64,000 bases of DNA from Tardiphaga sp. P9-11. Lineage in GTDB: Bacteria; Pseudomonadota; Alphaproteobacteria; Rhizobiales; Xanthobacteraceae. The stretch is taken from the NCBI RefSeq assembly GCF_008329525.1, contig NZ_NPKQ01000007.1, positions 186,001 to 250,000 of the forward strand, in the 5' to 3' direction. Below the pieces are notes generated by a model. The model did no database searches. It was given only the letters and a program-made list of their open reading frames with translations, and was not told the origin of the DNA. This document shows positions 25,722 through 35,181 of this stretch, piece after piece (within the stretch, counting starts at the first letter, position 1; the number at the start of each line of letters is the position of its first letter). Made by a program: the position numbers and the translations under genes.

Positions 25722-27105
25722 GCCGGAGTTGAAAGAGGCCGCGAAAGCGACGGACGACGGTGTCGCCAAGGTCGCCGGCAAGGCGCGCCGCCGTACTGTG
25801 TCGATCGCTGTGACGCTGCTGATCCTCGGCGGGCTCGGCTATATCGGTTGGAACGCTTTTCAGCAGCGTCAGACCGCCAGCCGCGGCGGCTTCCGTCCGG
25901 ACATGATGACCGTGCCGGTGCTGGCAGCGACGCCGAAGATCCAGGACGTGCCGGTCTATCTCGATGGCGTCGGCTCGGTGAAGGCCTTGAACAACGTCAC
26001 CGTGCGCGCACAGGTCGACGGCAAGCTGATCAAGGTCAATTTCAAGGAAGGCCAGGACGTCAAGGCCGGCGATGTGCTCGGCGAGATTGACCCGGTCCTC
26101 TACAAGGCGCTGTACGATCAGGCTGTTGCCAAGAAGGCGCAGGACGAGGCGACGCTGGCCAATGCGCGGCTCGACCTGATCCGCTACCAGCAGCTCGCAA
26201 CGTCAAACGCCGGTTCCAAGCAGCAGGCCGACACCCAGAAGTCGCTCGTCGCCCAGCAGGAGGCGCTGGTGAATGCCGATCAGGCCGCGATCGACAATGC
26301 CGCCGCAACGCTGAGCTACACCAAGATCATCGCGCCGCTCTCCGGCCGCGCCGGCCTGCGTCAGGTCGATCAGGGCAACATCATCCACGCCTCCGATACC
26401 ACGGGACTCGTGGTGATTACGCAGCTGCAGCCTATCGCAGTACTGTTCAGTCTGCCGCAGCAGCAGATCGTTCGCGCCAATGCCGCTGCTGCCAAGGGCA
26501 CGCTGATGGTCGATGTATTCGGCAATGACGGCGTGACCGTCATCGATACCGGTACGCTCACCGGCATCGACAATCAGGTCGATACAACCACCGGCACGGT
26601 GAAGCTGAAGGCCGAATTCCCGAACCCGAATTATCAGCTCTGGCCTGGCCAGTTCGTCAATGTGCGGCTGAAGGTCGAGACGCTGAAGGATGCGATGGTG
26701 GTGCCGACCTCGGCCGTGCAACGCGGTCCCGCTGGCACGTTCAGTTACGTGATCGAGGAGGGCGACATCGTCAAGGCGGTGCCGGTCACCGTTACGCAGC
26801 AGAACGAGACCACGGCCGTCATCGCCAAGGGCCTGTCGCCGACCCAGCGTGTTGTCACAACGGGCTTTGCCAATCTCGCGGAGGGATCGAAAGTGTCAGT
26901 CGGCACCAACGATCAGGAGCCGACCGCTGATCTCGCGCCACGCAAGCGGGGAGGTAGCAAGGGCAACGATGCTGGCGAGCGTCGGGGCAAGCGCGGTCAG
27001 AATTCAGGCGGCGCGGGCGGTCAAGGCAATCCGCAGGCGCCGATCGGTCAGACACCGCCCGCAGAAGGTCCGGCGGCCACGCCTTCGGGAGCGAAGCAGC
27101 CATGA
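25711..27105 (+). CDS. mdtA: RND efflux periplasmic adaptor (MdtA-like)
   Basis: A 464-residue membrane-fusion protein. Membrane anchor near residues 30-48, barrel-sandwich/lipoyl halves (VRAQVDGKLIKVNFKEGQDVKAG and IIAPLSGRAGLRQVDQGN) around an alpha-hairpin (about 130-205), beta-barrel and membrane-proximal domains, then a low-complexity G/Q/P/K tail after 400. ATG 25711 lies inside the end of the outer-membrane gene; the frame's earlier start at 25612 would overlap that gene by 110 bases. It links the RND pumps to the channel protein. The two-pump arrangement downstream matches MdtABC. Confidence 0.92.
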   Translation: MLFKPELKEAAKATDDGVAKVAGKARRRTVSIAVTLLILGGLGYIGWNAFQQRQTASRGGFRPDMMTVPVLAATPKIQDVPVYLDGVGSVKALNNVTVRAQVDGKLIKVNFKEGQDVKAGDVLGEIDPVLYKALYDQAVAKKAQDEATLANARLDLIRYQQLATSNAGSKQQADTQKSLVAQQEALVNADQAAIDNAAATLSYTKIIAPLSGRAGLRQVDQGNIIHASDTTGLVVITQLQPIAVLFSLPQQQIVRANAAAAKGTLMVDVFGNDGVTVIDTGTLTGIDNQVDTTTGTVKLKAEFPNPNYQLWPGQFVNVRLKVETLKDAMVVPTSAVQRGPAGTFSYVIEEGDIVKAVPVTVTQQNETTAVIAKGLSPTQRVVTTGFANLAEGSKVSVGTNDQEPTADLAPRKRGGSKGNDAGERRGKRGQNSGGAGGQGNPQAPIGQTPPAEGPAATPSGAKQP

Positions 27106-27161
27106 CGCCTGAACGATCGATCGCCTGAGTTGATGAATTCGATACCAAAGAGCGCACAGTC

Positions 27162-30100
27162 ATGAGCGTCTCGGAACCCTTTATCCGCCGGCCTATCGCG
27201 ACGTCGCTGCTCGGCATCGCGCTGCTGATCGGTGGTGCGCTCGGCTATTTCGCACTGCCAGTATCGGCTCTGCCGCAGGTCGATTTCCCGACGGTGCAGG
27301 TCTCGACGCAATTGCCGGGCGCCAGCCCCGAAGTCACCGCGTCACTGATCACCGCGCCGCTAGAGCGGCAGCTCGGACAGATACCGTCGTTGTCGTCGAT
27401 GACGTCGACCAGTTCGTTTGGCGTCAGCCAAATCTCGCTGCAATTTGATCTCAACCGCGACATCGATGGCGCCACCCAGGACGTGCAGGCGGCTATCAAT
27501 GCCGCCGCCGGCGTGCTGCCGAAGAACCTGCCGTATCCGCCGGTTTACGCGAAGGTCAATCCGGCAGACGCGCCCGTGATGACGCTGGCGCTGACCTCGG
27601 ACACCATCTCGTTGCGCTCCATGAGCGATCTGTCCGATACGCTGCTGGCGCAACGTCTCAGCCAGATTACCGGGGTCGGCAAGGTTGCCGTGCTCGGCGG
27701 CTTGAAGCCGGCCGTGCGCGTGCAGGCCGATCTGGCGCGACTCGCGGCCTATGGCATCGCGATGGAAGATCTGCGCACGGCGATTGCGGGCGCCAATGTG
27801 TCGGGGCCCAAAGGTTCGCTCGATGGTGCGCAGCAGGCCTACACGATCGCGGCCAACGACCAGATTGCCGCGGCGGACCAGTATCGCCCGATTATCATCG
27901 CCTACCGCAACGGGGCGCCGGTCACCATCGGCGATATCGCGCAGATCGTCGACGGTCTGGAAAACGACCGCACCGGCGGCTGGTATCAAGGCACGCCGGC
28001 GGTCATTATCGAAATCCAGCGTCAGCCCGGTGCTAATGTCATCGAGGTCGTCCGCCAGATCCGGGAAGAAATTCCGAAGGTGCAGCGGTCGATGCCGGCC
28101 GGCGTCAAGCTCACCATCGTTAGCGACCGTACGGTGACGATTCGTGCTTCCGTACATGACGTACAATTCACGCTGGTACTATCGGTCATCCTCGTGACTT
28201 TGGTGGTGCTGCTGTTCCTTCGGTCGTTGCGTGCAACGCTGATTGCCGGCGTGGCGCTACCGCTGTCTCTGATCACGTCCTTCGGCGTGATGTATTTTGC
28301 CGGCTTCAGCCTCGACAATCTCTCGCTGATGGCGCTGACCATCGGCACAGGCTTCGTCGTCGACGACGCCATCGTGATGATCGAGAACATCGTCCGTCAC
28401 ATGGAAGAGGGCGAGAGCCCGATGGAAGCGGCGCTAGCGGGCGCGAAGGAAATTGGTTTCACGGTGATCTCGCTGACGGTGTCGCTGATCGCGGTGTTTA
28501 TCCCGCTGTTATTCATGTCGGGTCTTGTGGGCCGCATGTTCCGTGAATTCGCGATGACGCTGACCATCGCCGTGGTGATGTCCGCCGTGGTGTCGCTGAC
28601 GCTGACACCGATGATGTGCTCGCGGCTGCTGAAACACACCAAGGACGAATGGCAGGTGCCGGGTCTGGGAGCTGTTAGCCGCTTCATCGACCGAATGGTG
28701 GCCTTCTATCATCGCACGCTGTTGTGGGTGTTGCAGCATCAGCCAGCGACGCTGGTGGTCACGTTCCTGACCATCGTTGCAACGCTGGGCCTCTATGTTA
28801 TCGCCCCCAAGGGCTTCCTGCCGCTGCAGGACACCGCCTCTATCACAGCAGTGACCGAGGCCGGTGCCGACGTGTCTTTCACTGAGATGCAGAGCCGGCA
28901 GAACGCGGCGGCGGCAGTAATCCAGGCCGATCCGGATGTGACCGGAATCATCTCGGTGATCGGCGGCGGCTCGGTCAATCCCACCACCAATGTCGGTCGG
29001 CTGGTGATGTCCCTGAAGCCGCGCGGCGAGCGCAAGGATGACATGAATGCCGTGATCGCGCGGCTCAAGGATCGCGTCGCGGCGATCCCGGGCATGACCG
29101 TGTATTTCCAGCCCGTGCAGGATATCCAGATCAGCACGCAAGCGAGCCGTTCGCAGTATCAATATACGCTGACAGGGACCGACGCGGCCCAGGTGACCGA
29201 ATGGTCGCAGAAGCTGGTCGCCGAATTGCGCCGCGATCCGATGTTCCGCGATGTGTCCTCGGAAGCGCAAATCGGCGGATTGCGGGCATCGCTCGATATC
29301 AATCGGCAGCGCGCCGGCCAACTTGGTGTCAACCTGCAGGGCGTCACCGACACTCTGAATGATGCCTTCGCGCAGCGCCAGATTTCGACGATCTACGGTC
29401 AGGCCAATCAATACCGCGTCGTGCTGGAAGCATTGCCGTCGCAGCAGCGCGATCCCGATGTACTGTCAAAATTGTATCTGCCCGGCGTGGCCGGCGCGCA
29501 GGTGCCGCTGTCTGCCGTAGCTACGTTGACGCGGACTACGGCGCCACTGGCGATCTCGCATCAGGCGCAATTTCCCGCGATCTCGCTCAGCTTCAATCTC
29601 GCACCGAACGAGGCGCTTGGTGACGCGGTTGAGGAAGTCAAAAAGATCGAAACCCGGATCGGCATGCCGACCAGCATTGTCGGGATGTTCTCTGGCGATG
29701 CCGCGGAATTCTCCAAATCGCTGTCCGGGCAGCCATGGCTGATCCTCGCTGCACTGGTGACGATCTATATCGTGCTCGGCGTGCTCTATGAAAGCTACAT
29801 CCACCCGATCACCATTCTCTCGACGCTGCCATCGGCTGGCGTCGGTGCTATCCTCGCGCTGATGCTGACCGGACAGGACCTGTCCGTCATTGGCTTGATA
29901 GGCATCATCCTCCTGATGGGCATCGTCAAGAAGAACGCGATCATGATGATCGATTTTGCGCTGGATGCCGAACGCAATCGCGGCATGGCACCGGAAGCGG
30001 CGATCGTCGAAGCCTGTCTGCTGCGGTTCCGGCCCATCATGATGACGACGTTGGCAGCATTGTTTGGTGCGTTGCCGCTGGCGATCGAAAGCGGCACCGG

Positions 30101-30284
30101 CGCAGAGCTGCGTTTCCCGCTCGGTGTGTCGATCATCGGCGGTCTGCTGCTCAGCCAGATCCTGACGCTCTACACCACGCCGGTAATCTATCTGGCGCTG
30201 GATCGCATCAATCGCCGGTTCGAGAAGAGTGCACCGCCCGTCGCGGGTGCAGCCGGAGCGGCGGGAGCAGGGGGGCCGCCCTAG
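27162..30284 (+). CDS. mdtB: RND multidrug efflux permease, MdtB-like
   Basis: A 1040-residue HAE1-type RND transporter with twelve predicted helices and two large periplasmic loops. The TM4 proton-relay aspartates are in GTGFVVDDAIVMIEN, and the TM10 lysine is in LLMGIVKKNAIMMIDFALDAER. It opens PFIRRPIATSLL as in other MdtB/MdtC proteins. In E. coli MdtB and MdtC form a mixed trimer; the same is expected here because an mdtC-like gene follows with a one-base overlap. It exports drugs, bile-salt-like or plant compounds using the proton gradient; the substrate is not readable. Confidence 0.93.
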   Translation: MSVSEPFIRRPIATSLLGIALLIGGALGYFALPVSALPQVDFPTVQVSTQLPGASPEVTASLITAPLERQLGQIPSLSSMTSTSSFGVSQISLQFDLNRDIDGATQDVQAAINAAAGVLPKNLPYPPVYAKVNPADAPVMTLALTSDTISLRSMSDLSDTLLAQRLSQITGVGKVAVLGGLKPAVRVQADLARLAAYGIAMEDLRTAIAGANVSGPKGSLDGAQQAYTIAANDQIAAADQYRPIIIAYRNGAPVTIGDIAQIVDGLENDRTGGWYQGTPAVIIEIQRQPGANVIEVVRQIREEIPKVQRSMPAGVKLTIVSDRTVTIRASVHDVQFTLVLSVILVTLVVLLFLRSLRATLIAGVALPLSLITSFGVMYFAGFSLDNLSLMALTIGTGFVVDDAIVMIENIVRHMEEGESPMEAALAGAKEIGFTVISLTVSLIAVFIPLLFMSGLVGRMFREFAMTLTIAVVMSAVVSLTLTPMMCSRLLKHTKDEWQVPGLGAVSRFIDRMVAFYHRTLLWVLQHQPATLVVTFLTIVATLGLYVIAPKGFLPLQDTASITAVTEAGADVSFTEMQSRQNAAAAVIQADPDVTGIISVIGGGSVNPTTNVGRLVMSLKPRGERKDDMNAVIARLKDRVAAIPGMTVYFQPVQDIQISTQASRSQYQYTLTGTDAAQVTEWSQKLVAELRRDPMFRDVSSEAQIGGLRASLDINRQRAGQLGVNLQGVTDTLNDAFAQRQISTIYGQANQYRVVLEALPSQQRDPDVLSKLYLPGVAGAQVPLSAVATLTRTTAPLAISHQAQFPAISLSFNLAPNEALGDAVEEVKKIETRIGMPTSIVGMFSGDAAEFSKSLSGQPWLILAALVTIYIVLGVLYESYIHPITILSTLPSAGVGAILALMLTGQDLSVIGLIGIILLMGIVKKNAIMMIDFALDAERNRGMAPEAAIVEACLLRFRPIMMTTLAALFGALPLAIESGTGAELRFPLGVSIIGGLLLSQILTLYTTPVIYLALDRINRRFEKSAPPVAGAAGAAGAGGPP

Positions 30285-33200
30285 TGGCCTCTATCTCCAT
30301 CTCAGCGCCATTCATCATGCGGCCGGTCGGTACCACGTTGCTGGCGATCGGACTGTTTCTTCTCGGTGTCGTCGCCTATCACTTCCTGCCCGTCGCTGCG
30401 ACGCCCAACGTCGATTTCCCGATGATCCGCGTGCAGGCGTCGCGGCCAGGCGCTGATCCGTCGATCATGGCGGCAACCGTTGCTGCGCCGCTGGAACGAC
30501 GACTGGGCATCATTGCCGGTCTGGATCAGATCACCTCGACAAGCTCCTTGGGCTCGACGAGCATTCAGCTGCAATTCGCGATCGGCCGCGACGTTGATCG
30601 CGCCGCGCGTGACGTCCAGGCTGCCATCAATGCGTCGATGGCCGATCTGCCGACCGATCTTCCGACACTGCCGACGTTCCGCAAGGCTAACCCGTCCGCC
30701 GCGCCTGTCTTCATTCTCGCTTTGACGTCGCCAACGATGTCTGCGTCCGCGATCTACGACGTCGCCGACACCGTGATCGTACAGCGGCTGTCGCAGGTGC
30801 CGGGGGTCGGCGAAGTCACGGCCAGCGGCGCTGACCAGCCCGCGGTGCGCATCCAGCTCAATCCGGTCGCGTTGTCGAATGCCGGGATTGCCACCGACGA
30901 CGTGCGCACCGCGATCGTCAATGCCAATCCGCTTGGTCCTGTCGGCATCTTCCAGGGATCGCGGCAGAGCGAGACGATCTCGATGAATCCGCAGATGCGC
31001 ACGGCGGAAGAGTTTCGCGAGATCATCGTCAAGAGTTCGAACGGCAACTATCTGCGGCTGTCTGATGTCGCCGATGTTCAGGATGCGACGCGCAACAGCC
31101 GCTCGGTTGCCTGGTTCAACAAGCAACCGGCGGTGCTGATCCAGATCACCAAACAGGGCGACGCCAACGTCATCGAAACGGTCGATCGCGTGAAAGCGCT
31201 GATCCCCGATCTGAAACAATGGATTCCTGCCGGGATCGAGATTTCTGTTCTGACCGATCGTACTGGCACCATTCGCGCTTCGGTCGAAGACATGGAGTGG
31301 ACGCTGTTCGCCACAGCCGTGTTGGTGATGGCCGTGGTGTTCCTGTTCCTGCGTCGCGGCACCCCAACCATCGCGGCCGGCGTTTCGGTGCCGCTGGCGC
31401 TGGCGGGCACCTGCGTTGGCATGTGGCTGGCCGGCTTCTCGATCAACAATCTGTCGCTGATGGCGCTGGCGATCTCTGTCGGCTTTGTGGTCGATGACGC
31501 CATCGTCATGATCGAGAACATGTACCGCAATCTCGAAGAGGGCATGGCGCCGATGCAGGCGGCGCTCGCTGGCGCCAGGCAGATCGGCTTCACGGTGCTG
31601 TCAATCAGCCTGTCGCTGGTCGCGGCCTTCATCCCGCTGATCTTCATGGACGGTCTGGTCGGCCGATTGCTGCGCGAATTCTCGTTGACGCTGACATTCT
31701 CGATTATCGTCTCGACGCTGGTGTCACTGACGGTGACACCGATGATTTGCGCACAGTATATCAAGAGCGGTCTGTCGAGCACCGAAACCCGTTTCGACCG
31801 CATTGTCGAAGGCACACTGTCACGCATCGTGGCGTTCTATGAACGCACCCTGCATGTGGTGCTGGGTTTTCCATTCCTGACGCTGGTGGTATTCTTCGCC
31901 ACCATCGCGCTGACGGTCACACTCTACATCAAGACGCCGAAAGGTTTTTTCCCGAACGACGACAGCGGCTTCGTCATCGGTGCGACGCGCGCATCGGCTG
32001 ATGTTTCGTTTCAGGCGATGCTCGGACTGCAACAGCATCTGGCTGATCTCGTGCTGGCCGATCCGGGTGTGGCCAGTATTGGGTCGTCGCTTGGCGGCAC
32101 GGGCGGGCCGGGCGGCGGCGGTGCCAATCGGGGCACCATGTTTATCGCCTTGAAACCGCCGGAAGAGCGTAACGGAGCTTCGACCGAAGACGTCATTAAC
32201 CGGCTGCGTCCGAAACTCAGCGCGGTCCCCGGTATCCGACTGTTCATGTTCGCCGCACAGGATCTGCGCGCGGGTGGACGCCAGAGCGACTCCAACTACC
32301 AATACACCCTGACCTCGACCAATCTCGATCTCCTGCAGAAATGGGCGCCGCTGGTCGGCAAACGGCTGGAGAGCGTCGAGGGGATCACTGACGTGTCGAG
32401 TGATCGCGATCCCGGCGGATTGCAGCTCACGCTGAATATCGACCGCAAGATGGCGTCGAGCCTCGGCGTCGATGTTCAGGACATTGACAACGCGCTCAAC
32501 AATGCGTTTTCGCAGCGGCAGATATCGACGATCTACACCCAACGCAACCAGTACAAGGTGGTGCTGGAAATCGATCAGAAATTCCAGAACGATCCATCCG
32601 ACCTCGATCGCATCTATGTTGCCGGCGCCAATGGTGCGCAGGTCCCGCTGTCGGCGGTGGTGCGGATGTCGCGCACGTTGTCGGCGCTGGCGGTGTTCCA
32701 CTCGCAGGGTTTCCCGTCGACGACGGTGTCGTTCAACACGCTGCCCGGCGTGCAGCTCGATGCCGTGACCGGCAACATCCAGCGCGCGGTCGACGAGCTG
32801 CATATGCCGGAAGGCATTCGCGGCGGCTTCGATGGCAATGCCGGTGACTTCAGCAAGACGACGGGGCGGCAGCCACTACTGATCCTCGGCGCGCTGATCG
32901 CGATGTATATCGTGCTGGGCGTGCTCTATGAGAGCCTGGTGCATCCTCTGACCATCATCTCGACGCTGCCCTCGGCGGGACTCGGCGCGCTGCTGGCGTT
33001 GCAGATCACCAACACGCCGCTGACCGTGATCGCCTTCGTCGGCATCATTCTCCTCATCGGCATCGTCAAGAAGAACGGAATCATGATGGTCGATTTCGCC
33101 ATCGAGGCGGAGCGGCATCGCGGCCTGTCGCCGGCCGAAGCCATCTTCGAGGCCTGCACCGTGCGTTTCCGCCCGATCCTGATGACCTCGTTGGCGGCGG

Positions 33201-33394
33201 TATTCGCGGCCATCCCGTTGGTGATCGCTACCGGGCCGGGCACCGAGCTGCGGCGGCCGCTGGGCATCACCATCATTGGCGGGCTGTTCGTCTCGCAGGT
33301 ACTGACGCTCTACACGACGCCAGTGATCTACCTCCTGATCGACCGGTTGCGTAACCGCTTCCGCCCGGCACCGCTGCCAGCCCCGGCCGAATAG
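30284..33394 (+). CDS. mdtC: RND multidrug efflux permease, MdtC-like
   Basis: A 1036-residue RND pump paralogous to the preceding one. TM4 motif SVGFVVDDAIVMIEN and TM10 LLIGIVKKNGIMMVDFAIEAER are intact. It starts with GTG at 30284, sharing the last base of the mdtB stop (TAGTG), which implies tight coupling and stoichiometric expression. A glycine-rich loop (GGTGGPGGGG, near residue 610) lies in the second periplasmic domain. It is the last gene of the efflux operon. Confidence 0.93.
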   Translation: MASISISAPFIMRPVGTTLLAIGLFLLGVVAYHFLPVAATPNVDFPMIRVQASRPGADPSIMAATVAAPLERRLGIIAGLDQITSTSSLGSTSIQLQFAIGRDVDRAARDVQAAINASMADLPTDLPTLPTFRKANPSAAPVFILALTSPTMSASAIYDVADTVIVQRLSQVPGVGEVTASGADQPAVRIQLNPVALSNAGIATDDVRTAIVNANPLGPVGIFQGSRQSETISMNPQMRTAEEFREIIVKSSNGNYLRLSDVADVQDATRNSRSVAWFNKQPAVLIQITKQGDANVIETVDRVKALIPDLKQWIPAGIEISVLTDRTGTIRASVEDMEWTLFATAVLVMAVVFLFLRRGTPTIAAGVSVPLALAGTCVGMWLAGFSINNLSLMALAISVGFVVDDAIVMIENMYRNLEEGMAPMQAALAGARQIGFTVLSISLSLVAAFIPLIFMDGLVGRLLREFSLTLTFSIIVSTLVSLTVTPMICAQYIKSGLSSTETRFDRIVEGTLSRIVAFYERTLHVVLGFPFLTLVVFFATIALTVTLYIKTPKGFFPNDDSGFVIGATRASADVSFQAMLGLQQHLADLVLADPGVASIGSSLGGTGGPGGGGANRGTMFIALKPPEERNGASTEDVINRLRPKLSAVPGIRLFMFAAQDLRAGGRQSDSNYQYTLTSTNLDLLQKWAPLVGKRLESVEGITDVSSDRDPGGLQLTLNIDRKMASSLGVDVQDIDNALNNAFSQRQISTIYTQRNQYKVVLEIDQKFQNDPSDLDRIYVAGANGAQVPLSAVVRMSRTLSALAVFHSQGFPSTTVSFNTLPGVQLDAVTGNIQRAVDELHMPEGIRGGFDGNAGDFSKTTGRQPLLILGALIAMYIVLGVLYESLVHPLTIISTLPSAGLGALLALQITNTPLTVIAFVGIILLIGIVKKNGIMMVDFAIEAERHRGLSPAEAIFEACTVRFRPILMTSLAAVFAAIPLVIATGPGTELRRPLGITIIGGLFVSQVLTLYTTPVIYLLIDRLRNRFRPAPLPAPAE

Positions 33395-33451
33395 CCATAT
33401 TCCGGGCGTCACGGCGGTTGAAGCCTCTGGCCGCGCAGCGTATAGCGGGCA

Positions 33452-34186
33452 ATGTCCAAGAAATCAGATATGCAAGCCACCGAGGCCGTCGAGGCGATTC
33501 CGGAATGTCCGCATTGCCATAAGCCGATGCCGCTATGCATCTGCGACAGCATCACGCCCATCGACAACAAGATCGAGCTCCTGATCCTGCAGCATCCGCA
33601 GGAGCAGGATGCGGCGCTCGCGACGGCCCGCGTCGCCGCCCAGCATTTCAAGAAGGCGACGGTGAAGATCGGCCTGTCATGGCCAAGCCTCGCCAAGGCA
33701 CTGGGCAAGCCGGTTGCCGATCCCCAGCGTTGGGCGATCTTGTATCTCGGCTCCGCCAAGGTCTCGGACTTCGAGACCGATCGGGATATTCTGGCCATCG
33801 ACCGCAAGGGGCAGGCCGAGGAAAACCAGCGCGCACTGCTCAAGGACATCCAGGGCATCGTACTGCTTGACGGCACCTGGAGCCAGGCCAAGGCGCTGTG
33901 GTGGCGCAATGCCTGGATGCTGAAATGCCAGCGCGTGATCCTCGGACCGGCCAAACCGTCGCTTTACGGCAAGCTGCGCCGCGAACCGCGCAAGGACGGC
34001 CTGTCGACCATCGAAGCCGCGGGGATGCTGCTGGCCAGCCTCGAACGGAAGCCGGAGATCGAGACCACGCTGAACGAGGCTTTCGAGCGGATGCTGGCGA
34101 AATATCGGGAAACCCAGACCGTCATGCCGGAACTGGCGCCAAAGCCCAAACCCAAGCGCGACTGGCGGCGTAAGAAGCACGCCTGA
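33452..34186 (+). CDS. DTW-domain tRNA-uridine aminocarboxypropyltransferase
   Basis: A 244-residue protein of the DTW/TapT family, which transfers an aminocarboxypropyl group from SAM to a tRNA uridine (acp3U47 for E. coli TapT). An N-terminal zinc-type cluster CPHCHKPMPLCICD is followed by the DGTW signature in LLDGTWSQAKAL and the LSTIEAAGMLL motif. The C-terminus is lysine/arginine-rich, as expected for RNA binding. Gene length is normal. It stands alone; the tRNA target in this organism is not known from the sequence. Confidence 0.85.
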   Translation: MSKKSDMQATEAVEAIPECPHCHKPMPLCICDSITPIDNKIELLILQHPQEQDAALATARVAAQHFKKATVKIGLSWPSLAKALGKPVADPQRWAILYLGSAKVSDFETDRDILAIDRKGQAEENQRALLKDIQGIVLLDGTWSQAKALWWRNAWMLKCQRVILGPAKPSLYGKLRREPRKDGLSTIEAAGMLLASLERKPEIETTLNEAFERMLAKYRETQTVMPELAPKPKPKRDWRRKKHA

Positions 34187-34213
34187 TCGCGTTCGGCTTT
34201 GATTGATCCCGGC

Positions 34214-34537
34214 CTATCGGCTGCTGGGCGGCGGACCGACGCCGGCTTCACGCTCGTCACTCGATGATGACGGTCTCACGAGCGACGGAAACGGATTGCG
34301 GAACAGTCCGCCGCGAGCTTCTTCCACGACGGGTGCGGGAGGCGGTGCCGGGGCTGCGGCCTGCGGCGGCATCACCGGAACCGGCAGCTTCTCGCACTTC
34401 ATGGAATAAACCAGCTGGCCGTCGGCGGTCCGGCCGATCGGCGCGCAAGGATCAGTGCGGACCGGAACGGATGGTTTGGTCTGGGCCCAGCTCGGTGAGA
34501 TCAGCAGCAACGTGGCGATCAAGATCTGGATGTTCAT
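34214..34537 (-). CDS. Small secreted proline-rich protein
   Basis: A 107-residue product with a clear signal peptide (residues 1-18, ending SWA) and a mature part with two cysteines (DPC and MKC) and a P/A-rich middle (residues about 60-75). The start is ATG 34537: AGGGGG sits right before the preceding ATG (34540), which leaves better spacing for the second. A longer frame running up to 34738 overlaps tRNA-Cys and is not real. No family recognised. It is convergent with the DTW gene. Confidence 0.65.
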   Translation of the reverse strand: MNIQILIATLLLISPSWAQTKPSVPVRTDPCAPIGRTADGQLVYSMKCEKLPVPVMPPQAAAPAPPPAPVVEEARGGLFRNPFPSLVRPSSSSDEREAGVGPPPSSR

Positions 34538-34668
34538 CATGCCCCCTGGGGTTGGCAGGATGCTACGATCAATACTCCAATCCTGCCAAGCGAAGTATTG
34601 CAGCGCACCACTCAAAGCAGTCGCGCCCAGATCACGGGTCTGGCAGGCTAAGTTATTGATTGGATTGA

Positions 34669-34742
34669 TGGAGGCCACGTCGGGAATCGAACCCGAATAA
34701 ACGGTTTTGCAGACCGGCGCGTAACCATTCCGCCACATGGCC
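34669..34742 (-). tRNA. tRNA-Cys (anticodon GCA)
   Basis: The reverse complement folds as a 74-nt tRNA including CCA: acceptor GGCCATG/CGTGGCC with discriminator T, anticodon loop CTGCAAA with GCA, and T arm CGGG/CCCG with TTCGATT. One mismatch (C-T) closes the outer end of the anticodon stem. Confidence 0.95.
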
Positions 34743-34828
34743 CCATAGTGGGTTAGTTACAGAGCGTTCGCCGTTTAGGCAATGCCCGGCTGAAATCTTT
34801 CATGGGTTCCGACATACTGACACAACGA

Positions 34829-35008
34829 TCAGCAGGAGGCCTGCCAGCCATCCGGAAACGGAATCAGTGGCCAAGGGCCGTCATTGTCGTTCGCAGCGGT
34901 CGGAATCGGGGCGAAGAACATTTCCTGGCTGCGCAGATCGTCCCGCACATCGGCCTCGATTTCGGCCCGGACCGTCTCCAGCAGATAGTCAAATTCGGCT
35001 TCGCTCAT
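34829..35008 (-). CDS. 59-residue acidic protein of unknown function
   Basis: ATG at 35008 to TGA at 34829, with GGGAGC six bases before the start. The product begins MSEAEFDYLLETVRAEIEAD and forms a likely acidic helix, then an N/D- and P/W-rich tail ending QASC. Third positions are strongly G/C-biased like neighbouring genes, which supports coding. The Shine-Dalgarno sequence lies in the arm of a perfect 6-bp hairpin (35015-35032). It sits between tRNA-Cys and a LysR regulator gene on the same strand. No family recognised. Confidence 0.65.
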   Translation of the reverse strand: MSEAEFDYLLETVRAEIEADVRDDLRSQEMFFAPIPTAANDNDGPWPLIPFPDGWQASC

Positions 35009-35014
35009 CTTTTA

Positions 35015-35032
35015 GCTCCCTGTCTTGGGAGC
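35015..35032 (-). promoter_or_regulatory. Hairpin enclosing the Shine-Dalgarno of the 59-residue gene
   Basis: GCTCCC and GGGAGC form a perfect 6-bp stem with a 6-nt loop. On the minus strand the 3' arm GGGAGC is the ribosome-binding site of the gene starting at 35008, so folding would hide it. It may be a translational switch or a chance palindrome. Confidence 0.5.
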
Positions 35033-35181
35033 AATCTGACGCAAAGCCTTTGTTGGGCTGTTGAATGGATCGTTCAAATTGTACCGATCCACACGTCAGA
35101 CCCGTCATGGTTACCGGGACGTTTACCTCATTGAATCAAGTACGGGGGGTCCATGCACCAATCCGATGGTTCACGGTAACA

